Of a stretch of DNA of 17,355 nucleotides, positions 1-7,167 are shown one piece after another. The stretch covers positions 1 through 17,355 of the forward strand of contig JBAPUB010000364.1 of NCBI GenBank assembly GCA_049282455.1. The letters run 5' to 3'. The notes under the pieces are model-generated. The model was not told the origin of the DNA and did not search any database. It worked only from the letters and a program-made list of their open reading frames with translations. The DNA is from JBAPUB01 sp049282455 (GTDB taxonomy: Bacteria > Actinomycetota > Actinomycetes > JAHEKZ01). A program made the position numbers and the translations under genes. Within the stretch, counting starts at the first letter, position 1, and each line of letters begins with the position of its first letter.

Positions 1-312
1 AGACCAGATCGCACCAAGCGGCGTTGTTACGGGCCGCCGCCGTCAGGAGGGGGTGTCCGGTCATGCCACGCCTCGCTCTTCATCAGCAGCATGACTCCCG
101 GGAGGGAGATCATGTCTGGAGGATAGAGCGTTCTTGTAGGGCGACAGGGCCGCGCCTATTGCCGGATTTGGCGCGCGTCCCCATGTCGCTGACCACCTCA
201 GTGACGGGTCATCGGACTGCCAAGAGCGCCAGTCTGACGGGACGTAGTGCATCAACCCTTTGGCACTCCGGGTCGCACAAGACGGCACTTCGGCGCGAAC
301 GATCGCGGCGCG
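1..312. other. Left-edge stretch without a supportable gene
   Basis: Several open frames cross this stretch on both strands. They are arginine- and serine-rich, match no family I recognise, have no convincing ribosome binding site and overlap one another, which is what GC-rich non-coding DNA or an out-of-frame shadow looks like. A short plus-strand reading that enters from the left edge and stops near position 92 could be the tail of a gene lying outside the window, but this cannot be tested here. I see no tRNA cloverleaf, repeat or mobile-element end. Confidence 0.4.
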
Positions 313-594
313 TCAGCCAGAAGTGGGCGCCGCGTGCTCACAGGCACAGAAGGGACCGGAGAGTCCGACGCTGCGCAGGTAGTCCTGCGTCGCCGACGGT
401 TCGCGTCGGACGTAGCCGTGGTCGAGTCGCCGTCGTACCAGTGGGCAGCGAAGTGCCAGAGGGGGCAGATCCATCACGTAGCCCTCGTCCTGGCCAGCGT
501 CGTTGAGCCAGGTGCCCACCCCGTCTCGGGAGCAGTAGATCCTCTGGTTTCCACTGGTGTGCACTACGTCGTCCCACATTTGGGTTGGGTCCAT
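313..594 (-). CDS. Small hypothetical protein (93 aa)
   Basis: No family recognised. The frame starts at an ATG at 594 and ends in TGA. Unlike the other frames around it, its predicted protein has a normal, soluble composition (D, G, W, Y, L present, not arginine-dominated), and most third codon positions are G or C. It carries four cysteines, two of them in a C-x-C pair near residues 83-85, and a TSGN/Y-type polar N-terminal part. No signal peptide or membrane segment is seen. The Shine-Dalgarno upstream is weak (AAGG-like). Its start overlaps the extended TTG start of the divergent membrane-protein gene, so the two 5' ends cannot both be as long as the frames allow. It could be a remnant of a larger gene or a spurious frame. 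Confidence 0.35.
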   Translation of the reverse strand: MDPTQMWDDVVHTSGNQRIYCSRDGVGTWLNDAGQDEGYVMDLPPLALRCPLVRRRLDHGYVRREPSATQDYLRSVGLSGPFCACEHAAPTSG

Positions 595-611
595 GGTTTC
601 GGCTGGGCCTT

Positions 612-1079
612 ATGGTCGAGAATGGGGGCATGGCTACTGGACCATGGTGGGCCGCGTTGACCACCTGGGCCGTGGTGAACCTTGTGAACGTGACTCAGGC
701 AGTCGGCTTCGCATCCCGCAGGCGCCATGGCATGGTCGTCAACCATGCGCTGGGCCTCGTGATAGCCGGGCTCGCCGTTCCGGCTACCGCCGCGCTGGTG
801 GGCTACGCCTACGCAGGCAGTCCTTGGTGGATCGGACCAGCAGCGTTCGATGCCTTCGTCGTGCTCATGCTGATCGTGGACTACCTACGACCGGTCGAGT
901 TTCGGCGCCCGCCCAGACCAGCCATCCTGGTTCCGTACCTTGTCCTGTTCTTCGGCAGCATCCTGCTCATGGGCCGGTCCATGTTCGACCTGAGCCGTGG
1001 CTTGTGGCTGGTCACGGTGATCTCCTCTGTCGTGTTACTGACCACCCTGGTGCAGGCTTCGCGTCAGGGAACTGCCTGA
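612..1079 (+). CDS. Small multi-pass integral membrane protein, unknown function
   Basis: The protein has about 155 residues and four to five hydrophobic segments: roughly residues 11-32, 40-65, 72-90 and 103-150, the last long enough for two helices. Charged residues (RRRH near 38, RRPPR near 99) sit between them, a typical cytoplasmic-loop pattern. There are no catalytic or metal-binding motifs and I do not recognise the family. Start choice is uncertain: a TTG at 585 and ATGs at 612 and 630 are all in frame. The 630 start has a GAGAA stretch at a plausible distance and leads directly into the first membrane segment. The gene is followed by an inverted repeat at 1087-1110 that may terminate it. 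Nothing links it to the downstream amidohydrolase beyond orientation. Confidence 0.6.
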   Translation: MVENGGMATGPWWAALTTWAVVNLVNVTQAVGFASRRRHGMVVNHALGLVIAGLAVPATAALVGYAYAGSPWWIGPAAFDAFVVLMLIVDYLRPVEFRRPPRPAILVPYLVLFFGSILLMGRSMFDLSRGLWLVTVISSVVLLTTLVQASRQGTA

Positions 1080-1086
1080 GATGGTG

Positions 1087-1110
1087 AGCCCGGCACCGGG
1101 TCTCCGGGCT
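1087..1110 (+). terminator. Candidate hairpin terminator after the membrane-protein gene
   Basis: A perfect 7-bp inverted repeat (AGCCCGG / CCGGGCT) with a 10-nt loop begins 7 nt after the stop codon of the membrane-protein gene. A U-tract does not follow, which is common for GC-rich actinobacteria. The position fits a terminator, but function is inferred. Confidence 0.35.
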
Positions 1111-1145
1111 GCCGAACGTACTGCCTCGTGTCGACTGCCTCTCGC

Positions 1146-1151
1146 TAGGGT
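1146..1151 (+). promoter_or_regulatory. Candidate -10 box (TAGGGT) for a leaderless amidohydrolase mRNA
   Basis: TAGGGT fits the actinobacterial -10 pattern TANNNT. It ends 6 nt before the GTG at 1158, the spacing expected if transcription starts on the start codon. No purine-rich Shine-Dalgarno precedes the gene, which also fits leaderless translation. No clear -35 is visible. Confidence 0.35.
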
Positions 1152-1157
1152 TGCAGG

Positions 1158-2726
1158 GTGATGAGCCTGGTCATCCGCAACGCATCACTCGTCGACGGGA
1201 CCGGCGCGCCCGCCTTCGCCGCTGACGTCGGCCTCGACGGTGACCGCATCGCCGTGGTGGACCGTGTTCCCGGACGACTCTCTGCGTCGGACTCACCGAC
1301 CCTCGATGCCCGTGGTCTGACGCTCACGCCCGGCTTCATCGACGTGCACACCCACTCCGACCTGTCGCCGTTCGTCCTCCCCGACATGACGAGCACGGTC
1401 CGCCAGGGAGTCACCACTGTCGTCACCGGGAACTGCGGCATGTCCCCGTGGCCGCTGGTCGGCTGGGCGCTGGCCCTGGACGTGGCCTTCGTCGAGGCCG
1501 ACGCGCTGCCGGTGCCGCCATGGCGTTCGTTCGGCGACTACCTGGCTGCAGTGGACCAGGCCCGCCCCGCGGTCAACGTCGCGGCCCTCATTGGCCACGG
1601 GACCATTCGGGCGCAGACGCTCGGCGACGAGCAGCGGCCAGCCACGACAGGTGAGCTCGCATCCATGCGCTCCGCGGCCGAAGACGCCGTGCGCGACGGG
1701 GCCGTGGGACTGTCCACCGGGCTCATCTACGTGCCGGGCATGTACACCTCCACCGACGAGATCGTCGAGGTCACCCGAGGAGTTGCAGCCGCAGGCGGGA
1801 TCTACGCGAGCCACATCCGCGGTGAGTCAAGAGAGCTGTTCACGTCGGTCGACGAGGCCCTCGAGATCGGACGCCGCGCAGGCCTCCCCGTCCACGTCAG
1901 CCACCTGAAGTGCGAGTCGTCTCACATGTGGGGCCGCGCCCAGGATCTCGTCGACCGTGTGACGTCTGCGGGAGCGACTGGCGACCAGTACCCGTACACG
2001 GCGTGGAACACCGCGCTGGAGTCACTGCTCCCGCCTTGGGCACCGGTCGGACGACTGAGCGAGCTCACGGGGTCGGTCGCCGAACGGAACCGGCTGCGCA
2101 CAGCGGTCGAGCACGGAGAGCCCGGCTTCGAAAGCAGCATCGACGGCGTCGGCTGGGAGAACATCGTCGTGGTCGGTACGGCGCAGGCGCACTGGCAAGG
2201 ACGCAGCATGGCCGACATTGCAGAGGCGCAGGGAACGACGCCATTCGACGCCATGGTGTCGCTCCTCATCCAGGCACCGAACACGTCGTGCATCGGTCAC
2301 GCCATGGCCCAGCGCGACGTCCTGACGATCCTTGCCGACCCGGCGGTGTTCGTTGCATCGGACGGGTCGGCGGCCGACCCCGACGGCGTCGGAGGGTCCA
2401 TTCCAGTGCACCCTCGCAGCTACGGGACGTTCCCCCGGGCCCTGGCCCTGGCGCGCGACGAGTCGTTGCTGCCGCTGGAGGCGGTCGTGCGCAAGATGAC
2501 CTCACTACCGGCAGACCGGTTCGGGTTGCGTGGTCGCGGCCGAGTCACTGAGGGCGGATACGCCGACCTCGTGCTCCTCGACCCGCTACGGGTGCAAGAC
2601 CGCGCAGAATTCACCAACCCGCACCGGTTCGCCGACGGTATCGTCACGGTCGTCGTCAACGGAACCGTCGCGTGGACCGCCGAGTCGTCGACGATCGCAC
2701 GAGCCGGCCGCGCCCTACCCCGCTGA
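1158..2726 (+). CDS. N-acyl-D-amino-acid deacylase-like amidohydrolase
   Basis: This is a 522-residue amidohydrolase-superfamily enzyme of the D-aminoacylase branch, which removes N-acyl groups from D-amino acids at a Zn centre in the cytoplasm. Visible marks are a small N-terminal beta-domain strand (LVIRNASLVDGTG), the metal motif GFIDVHTHSD with His64 and His66, the GNCG loop with Cys93 (in the position of the metal-bridging Cys of D-aminoacylase), ASHIRGE with His219, VSHLK with His249, and the catalytic-type Asp402 in ASDG. A C-terminal beta-domain (YADLVLLDP) closes the composite fold. Start is GTG 1158 or the adjacent ATG 1161. The length is slightly above classical D-aminoacylases (about 480), so the substrate may differ; dihydropyrimidinase-like activity is a less likely alternative. 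The gene converges on the peptidase gene with an 18-nt gap. Confidence 0.88.
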   Translation: MMSLVIRNASLVDGTGAPAFAADVGLDGDRIAVVDRVPGRLSASDSPTLDARGLTLTPGFIDVHTHSDLSPFVLPDMTSTVRQGVTTVVTGNCGMSPWPLVGWALALDVAFVEADALPVPPWRSFGDYLAAVDQARPAVNVAALIGHGTIRAQTLGDEQRPATTGELASMRSAAEDAVRDGAVGLSTGLIYVPGMYTSTDEIVEVTRGVAAAGGIYASHIRGESRELFTSVDEALEIGRRAGLPVHVSHLKCESSHMWGRAQDLVDRVTSAGATGDQYPYTAWNTALESLLPPWAPVGRLSELTGSVAERNRLRTAVEHGEPGFESSIDGVGWENIVVVGTAQAHWQGRSMADIAEAQGTTPFDAMVSLLIQAPNTSCIGHAMAQRDVLTILADPAVFVASDGSAADPDGVGGSIPVHPRSYGTFPRALALARDESLLPLEAVVRKMTSLPADRFGLRGRGRVTEGGYADLVLLDPLRVQDRAEFTNPHRFADGIVTVVVNGTVAWTAESSTIARAGRALPR

Positions 2727-2744
2727 GCGTTTCCGCCAACGGGT

Positions 2745-4544
2745 TCAGGCGGGGTTGGTCTCGGTGAGGAAGTTCAGCATGGTGCGAAGCTCGGCGACCT
2801 TCAGGTCGAGGTCGGGCATCGCGTGCCCTGTGGCGAGGCGCTCGTACCGGACGTCGTGGTCGCGGGCGCGCAGCGCCTCGACGTAGGTGTCGACCTGGCG
2901 CACCGGGCACCGCGGGTCGTTCTCGCCAGCAGTCACGAACACCGGCGCCTGGACGGCGTCCGCGTACGTGATCGGTGAGGCTGCTCGGTAGACGTCGGGG
3001 ATCTGTTCGATCGTGCCGCCCATGAGAGAGGCGTCGTAAGCCTGCATGAAGGACGGCGCGTCCTGCGACGAGGTGAACCAGTCAGCCAGCGGCACGAGCG
3101 CCGCCCCCGACCGCCACTGCGTCGGCTGCGTGCCCAGGGCCATGAGGGTCAGGAACCCGCCCCACGACCCGCCGGCGACGGACACCCGGTCCGGGTCGAC
3201 GACGCCGTCGGACTCGAGCTGGGTTCGGACGGCGCTGATGTCCTCGAGCTCGATGAACCCCAGCCGTTCGTGCAGTGCGTCCCGCCACTGCGCGCCGTAC
3301 CCCGTGGAGCCCCTGTAGTTCACGCGGACGACTGCATAACCGTGGTCGACGACGGCAGCGACGATGTCATTCCACCCGTCGACGTCCTGGCCGGTCGGCC
3401 CTCCGTGCACCATGAAGACCGTGGCGAACGGCTCGACGCCTCGACGCGGTCGGTACAGCAGGCCGTGCACCCGTCCAGCCGGGCCGTCGGCGTACACGTC
3501 GGACGCGGCCACGGTCTCCGGCGGGGGCTCACCGGGCAGCCGCACGAGCGGTCTCGCGCCTTCCTCGGTGACGGCCACCAGCTCAACGGGACGGTCTGAG
3601 CGCGAGGTGAGCACGTGTACCGACCCGTCCGGGCGCGCCGAGGCCACGGCCACCGCCCCGTCCGGCGCGGCGATCGCCGAGAGCTGCGCCGACTCACGCT
3701 CGAAGCGAAACAGCCGGTGACGGGCTTCGTGGAGCACAGTGAGAAGCAGCGCGCTCCCGTCGGGGTACCAGTCAGCGAAGACGTCGCCCTCCAGACCGGT
3801 CACCATGTCGCTGCGGTCCCCTGACCCGGTGTTCCAGATCATCGGGGTGGCACGATCCTGCGGCTCGTGGACGACGAGCACCTTCGACGGGTCCTGCGGG
3901 TCGAACCCCACCGGGTGGAGGTTTCGGCCCGGCTCAGCGAGCTCGGCGACCACAGCGCCGGTGACCAGGGAGACGACCCGGACACCGAGATGCAGCCAGT
4001 CGCCGCCCGGAGCGAACGCCAGCAGCGCCAGCCCCTCGTCGGGCGTGACGTCTTCGAGGTCCGCCTGGTCCTTCGACCGGTAGACGACGTCGCCGGTGCC
4101 GTCGCTCGCGGCGACGGCCAGCTCGAACCCCTCCTCGACCAGCCGTGCGACGACCGCCCCGCCGCTGGACAGGGGCTGGAAGCCCCCGCTGTACGAAGGC
4201 GCCAGGTTCGGCAGCATCGTGACGACCGGCCCGCCGTCCAGGGAATCACGCTGCCACCGCCCCACCTCGTCGCCGGCGTGGTCGTCGAACCAGAACACCG
4301 CCGAGCCGTCGGGCGCGATCGACGTCCCTGTGGTCCCCTGAGGTCGGTCGGTCACCTGGCGCAAGGTCGCGGGGCTGGTGGCCGCGTCGAAGGCGAAGAC
4401 CTCGGTGCGACCTGTGACGTTGGCCAGCAGAACGCCTCGGTCGGACACGTCGGCCGCCCACACCACCGGGGCCCCGGACAGGCTGAAGGACAGCAGCTGC
4501 GACGCTCGGACGCGCTGTTCCCAGATCGGCATCTCGTCGGACAT
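2745..4544 (-). CDS. S9 family (prolyl oligopeptidase-like) serine peptidase
   Basis: The 599-residue protein has the two-part S9 layout. An N-terminal beta-propeller (about residues 25-345, recurrent D-G-S/W strands) gates a C-terminal alpha/beta-hydrolase domain (about 350-599). The latter carries HGGP (oxyanion region), NYRGSTGYG, the nucleophile elbow GGSWGG with Ser460, Asp543 in GENDPR and His574 in TGHAMP, in the order and spacing of the S9 triad. It should cleave short peptides or acyl-peptides as a dipeptidyl- or acylaminoacyl-peptidase; no signal peptide is seen, so it is probably cytoplasmic. The reading frame is open for another 106 codons upstream, but ATG 4544 is preferred because it follows a GAGAGGG Shine-Dalgarno and avoids overlap with the divergent hydrogenase operon. 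The gene is unlikely to be functionally tied to its neighbours. Confidence 0.9.
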   Translation of the reverse strand: MSDEMPIWEQRVRASQLLSFSLSGAPVVWAADVSDRGVLLANVTGRTEVFAFDAATSPATLRQVTDRPQGTTGTSIAPDGSAVFWFDDHAGDEVGRWQRDSLDGGPVVTMLPNLAPSYSGGFQPLSSGGAVVARLVEEGFELAVAASDGTGDVVYRSKDQADLEDVTPDEGLALLAFAPGGDWLHLGVRVVSLVTGAVVAELAEPGRNLHPVGFDPQDPSKVLVVHEPQDRATPMIWNTGSGDRSDMVTGLEGDVFADWYPDGSALLLTVLHEARHRLFRFERESAQLSAIAAPDGAVAVASARPDGSVHVLTSRSDRPVELVAVTEEGARPLVRLPGEPPPETVAASDVYADGPAGRVHGLLYRPRRGVEPFATVFMVHGGPTGQDVDGWNDIVAAVVDHGYAVVRVNYRGSTGYGAQWRDALHERLGFIELEDISAVRTQLESDGVVDPDRVSVAGGSWGGFLTLMALGTQPTQWRSGAALVPLADWFTSSQDAPSFMQAYDASLMGGTIEQIPDVYRAASPITYADAVQAPVFVTAGENDPRCPVRQVDTYVEALRARDHDVRYERLATGHAMPDLDLKVAELRTMLNFLTETNPA

Positions 4545-4615
4545 GGTCGCCACCCTCTCGCACAACGCTCGCCAGGCAAACCCCGCCTGCACCGCCGAGG
4601 CGAATCGAGCAGGTA

Positions 4616-4643
4616 GGGCCGAGCGGCTCGGCCCTTCGGCCCT
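4616..4643 (+). promoter_or_regulatory. Hairpin and DosR-like imperfect palindrome upstream of the hydrogenase operon
   Basis: An 8-bp perfect inverted repeat (GGGCCGAG, 3-nt loop, CTCGGCCC) spans 4616-4634. Overlapping it, GGCCCTTCGGCCCT at 4630-4643 resembles the core of DosR/DevR hypoxia boxes (GGGACTTCGGCCCT-like) with two mismatches. Both lie 50-80 nt before the start of the first hydrogenase gene, in the region where a promoter and operator are expected. Group 3b hydrogenase genes of mycobacteria are known to be hypoxia-induced through DosR; a DosR role here is inference. It may equally be a structured 5' leader. Confidence 0.3.
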
Positions 4644-4695
4644 GTCGGCCACGGTTCGCCGGGAGGAGCATGGGGGTGATCGATCCGGAGGTGTC

Positions 4696-5844
4696 ATGGA
4701 ACCGCCCTCGCCGGAAGTCATCGACCAGGCCGGCCTGCAACGGCTCATCGACGTCCTGTGGGACGGCGGGTGGACCGTCCTGGGGCCGACCGTGCGCGAC
4801 AGCGTCATCGGCAACGGTGAGGTACGGACCCTCGACGACCTGCCGCGAGGGCTGGGCGACACGCAGGACCCTGCCCACTACCGGCTGCGGGACCGGGGCG
4901 ACGAGGCGCTGTTCGGCTACGTGGTGGGGCAGCAGTCGTGGAAGTCGGTGCTGTTTCCAGCCCGCGAGCTGCTCCGCAGGTCGACCCCCGGAGCCCGGGA
5001 GGTCGACTCCCCCGAACCGCCGCCGGCGCGGCTCGCCCTGTTCGGCGTCCGCTCCTGCGACCTCGCGGCCATTGGCATCCACGACCGCGTGCTCCTCGAG
5101 AGGCGGGCGGTCGACACGCGGTACGCGGCGCGACGTGACGCGACCTTCGTCGTCGCCGTCACCTGCGGCACACCGGGCGGCACGTGCTTCTGTACGTCGA
5201 TGGGTACCGGCCCCGACCCCAGCCAAGGGTTCGACCTGGCCCTGACCGAGCTGCTCGAGGACGGCGACCATCGCTTCCTCGTGCGGGCCGGCAGTCAGCG
5301 GGGTGTCGACCTCCTCGCGCGCATCGCCTCATCGCCGGCCGACCGCGCTGACGTGCAGGCGGCCGCAGCCGTCGTCGATCACGCCGTGGCCCACATGGGA
5401 CGCGCGCTGGACACCGACGGGATTCGGGACCTGCTGTACGCGAACGCCGAGCACCCGCAGTGGGATGACGTCGCACGCCGATGCCTGTCCTGCACCAACT
5501 GCACCCTCGTGTGCCCCACCTGTTTCTGCACGTCCGTGGAGGACCGCACGGAGCTCGCTACCGGCACCGACGAGCGGTGGCGGGTGTGGGACTCCTGCTT
5601 CACCAGCGAGTACTCCTACCTGCACGGCGGCAGCGTGCGCCCCTCGGTGCGCTCCCGCTACCGCCAGTGGGCCACCCACAAGCTGGCCTCCTGGCATGAC
5701 CAGTTCGGATCGTCAGGCTGCGTCGGATGCGGTCGGTGCGTCACCTGGTGTCCCGCCGCGATCGACCTCACGGCGGAGGTGGCGGCGATCCGAGCCTCTG
5801 CCTCGCCGCCCGGCGCACACCCCAGCAGCCCTCCGGAGGCGTGA
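4696..5844 (+). CDS. hyhB: Hydrogenase iron-sulfur (beta) subunit, 2x[4Fe-4S], AsrA/HydB-like
   Basis: This 382-residue subunit relays electrons between the hydrogenase small subunit and the flavin subunit in the soluble group 3b complex (sulfhydrogenase beta / anaerobic sulfite reductase A family). The N-terminal and central part (about 1-250) has the family marks RSCDLAA and TCFCTSMGTGPD. Two ferredoxin motifs follow: C263-x2-C266-x2-C269-x3-C273, extended by C276 and C278, and C342-x2-C345-x2-C348-x3-C352. The start ATG 4696 follows an excellent GGAGG at 4687-4691; longer in-frame extension is possible but lacks a ribosome site and would run into the peptidase gene. It is the first gene of the hydrogenase operon, ending 1 nt before the next start. 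An anaerobic sulfite reductase role is unlikely because hydrogenase catalytic subunits follow. Confidence 0.9.
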   Translation: MEPPSPEVIDQAGLQRLIDVLWDGGWTVLGPTVRDSVIGNGEVRTLDDLPRGLGDTQDPAHYRLRDRGDEALFGYVVGQQSWKSVLFPARELLRRSTPGAREVDSPEPPPARLALFGVRSCDLAAIGIHDRVLLERRAVDTRYAARRDATFVVAVTCGTPGGTCFCTSMGTGPDPSQGFDLALTELLEDGDHRFLVRAGSQRGVDLLARIASSPADRADVQAAAAVVDHAVAHMGRALDTDGIRDLLYANAEHPQWDDVARRCLSCTNCTLVCPTCFCTSVEDRTELATGTDERWRVWDSCFTSEYSYLHGGSVRPSVRSRYRQWATHKLASWHDQFGSSGCVGCGRCVTWCPAAIDLTAEVAAIRASASPPGAHPSSPPEA

Positions 5845-5845
5845 C

Positions 5846-6319
5846 ATGCGCACCATCGACCAGCTGCTCCACGACCACCCGTTCTTCTCCGGCCTCGACG
5901 ACGCAGCGCTCGCGTTGGTCGCCGGGTGCGCGACGAACGTCCACATGGCCGAGGGCCAGTACCTGTACCGGGAGGGTGATCCGGCCGAGACGTTCTACGT
6001 CATCCGGCACGGCCGCGTCGCGGTCGAGGCGCACAAACCCAGCGGCGGCTCGATCACGGTCGACACCGTCGACGAGGGCGAGGTGCTCGGCTGGTCGTGG
6101 CTGGTCCCGCCCCACCGCTGGCTGTTCGACGCTCGAGCGGTGGTGTCGACCAGCGCCGTCGCCTTCGACGGCACCTGCCTGCGAGGCAAGTGCGACGACG
6201 ACCCGGTCCTGGGCTATGCACTCATGCAACGAGTCGCGCACGTCATGTACGAACGGCTTCAGGCCGCACGCATCAGGCTCTTGGACCTCTATGGGGTGTC
6301 CGGTGACTCTGGGCGTTGA
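5846..6319 (+). CDS. Stand-alone cyclic-nucleotide-binding-fold (Crp-like sensor domain) protein
   Basis: The 157-residue protein consists of one CNB beta-roll domain (about residues 10-125: FFSGLDDAALALVAG, YREGDPAETFYVIRHGRVAV) and a C-terminal helix (about 126-152). There is no helix-turn-helix, so it is not a Crp/Fnr transcription factor. The phosphate-binding cassette is altered: the usual FGE-x-ALL stretch is replaced by a tryptophan- and proline-rich LGWSWLVPPHRW, while the Arg of DARA is kept. Binding of cAMP is therefore doubtful and another ligand or a purely structural role is possible. It sits between the beta and gamma hydrogenase subunits with a strong GGAGG site and overlaps the next start by 17 nt, implying co-translation and a role as an accessory or allosteric component. 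Similar stand-alone CNB genes accompany actinobacterial group 3b hydrogenases. Confidence 0.85.
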   Translation: MRTIDQLLHDHPFFSGLDDAALALVAGCATNVHMAEGQYLYREGDPAETFYVIRHGRVAVEAHKPSGGSITVDTVDEGEVLGWSWLVPPHRWLFDARAVVSTSAVAFDGTCLRGKCDDDPVLGYALMQRVAHVMYERLQAARIRLLDLYGVSGDSGR

Positions 6320-7166
6320 ACCTGCGGTCGAGCCACGCACGTCGCCGGCTACCGACCCGATGCTGCCGAGACCGTTCCTCGTCGCGGACCGAAGACAGGA
6401 CACCGTCGACACCGTCACGTTGGCGCTCGAACCGGTCGGCGGCCAGCCGCTGGCGTTCACTCCTGGCCAGTTCACGATGCTCGGTGTCCTGGGCGTCGGC
6501 GAGGTCCCCATCTCCGTCAGCAGCGACCCAGCGTCACCCGTCCTGCTCCACACGATCCGCGATGTCGGTGGAGTCACCCACGCGCTCACCCAGGCGCAGG
6601 TTGGTGACGTTCTCGAGGTGCGGGGCCCGTACGGGCACGGCTGGGATGTCACCGACGGTGCTCCAGATGACGTCCTGGTGGTCGCCGGCGGGATCGGGCT
6701 CGCACCGTTGCGACCGGCCCTGCTCCAGCTGCTGGCCGAACGGGACCGCTACCGCAGCGTGGCGTTGCTGTACGGCGCACGTAGCCCGGGCGACCGCCTC
6801 TACCCCGACGAGCTCTTCGAGTGGGCCCGACGCGGCATTGACATCGACGTCATCGTCGACCAGGGGGTCGGCGAGTGGACCGGCCGCGTGGGGCTGGTCA
6901 CGTCACTGATCGCCAAGGCCGACGTCGACCCGTCCCGCACGCTTGCGCTGGTCTGCGGGCCCGAGGTGATGATGCGCTACGTCACTGCTGGGCTCATCGA
7001 CCGCGGAGTGTCACCGGATCGGATCCGGCTGTCTATGGAGCGGAACATGAGCTGCGGGGTCGGGCTCTGCGGCCACTGCCAGCTCCGTGAGCTGTTCGTC
7101 TGCGTCGACGGTCCCGTCTTCGCCTACCCGACGTTGGCCCCGCTCCTCGGCACCCGGGAGGTGTGA
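6303..7166 (+). CDS. hyhG: Hydrogenase FAD/NAD(P)-binding (gamma, diaphorase) subunit with [2Fe-2S]
   Basis: The 287-residue flavoprotein passes electrons between NAD(P)(H) and the iron-sulfur chain of the hydrogenase. It has the ferredoxin-NADP reductase fold: an FAD barrel (about 25-115; PGQFTM, PISVSS), a nucleotide-binding domain (about 120-235; AGGIGLAPLRP, YGARSP, CGPEVM) and a C-terminal PyrK/HydG-type [2Fe-2S] motif C251-x4-C256-x2-C259-x7-C267. The first in-frame start is GTG 6303, which overlaps the CNB gene; ATG 6360 is an alternative that removes 19 residues without harming the fold but has no ribosome site. The stop lies 1 nt before the small-subunit start. PyrK (dihydroorotate dehydrogenase partner) is the nearest look-alike and is excluded by context. 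Preference for NADP over NAD cannot be read from the sequence. Confidence 0.9.
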   Translation: MTLGVEPAVEPRTSPATDPMLPRPFLVADRRQDTVDTVTLALEPVGGQPLAFTPGQFTMLGVLGVGEVPISVSSDPASPVLLHTIRDVGGVTHALTQAQVGDVLEVRGPYGHGWDVTDGAPDDVLVVAGGIGLAPLRPALLQLLAERDRYRSVALLYGARSPGDRLYPDELFEWARRGIDIDVIVDQGVGEWTGRVGLVTSLIAKADVDPSRTLALVCGPEVMMRYVTAGLIDRGVSPDRIRLSMERNMSCGVGLCGHCQLRELFVCVDGPVFAYPTLAPLLGTREV

Positions 7167-7167
7167 C

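Noticed and set aside
24..506. Plus-strand 160-aa open frame at the left edge
   Set aside because: Arginine/serine-rich composition, no ribosome site and no family resemblance; overlaps a more protein-like minus-strand frame. Typical of open frames in GC-rich DNA.
2727..2744. Terminator between the convergent amidohydrolase and peptidase genes
   Set aside because: Only 18 nt lie between the stops and the best stem nearby is 5 bp (CCAAC/GTTGG), too weak to call.
4545..4862. N-terminal extension of the S9 peptidase frame to 705 aa
   Set aside because: The extra 106 residues are low-complexity, overlap the divergent hyhB gene and lack a ribosome site; ATG 4544 has one.
4670..5245. ATG at 4670 with a strong GGGAGGAG site, opening a 191-aa frame over the hyhB 5' end
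   Set aside because: The frame is arginine/serine/threonine-rich and is hyhB read in another phase. hyhB has its own GGAGG and intact family motifs. A short translated leader cannot be excluded but a gene is not supported.
6317..6343. Plus-strand TGAACC-N17-CGTC inside the CNB/hyhG overlap as a third sigma-type promoter
   Set aside because: Spacer is one longer and the -10 differs from the two identical copies; it lies inside an operon with overlapping genes. Likely a chance match.
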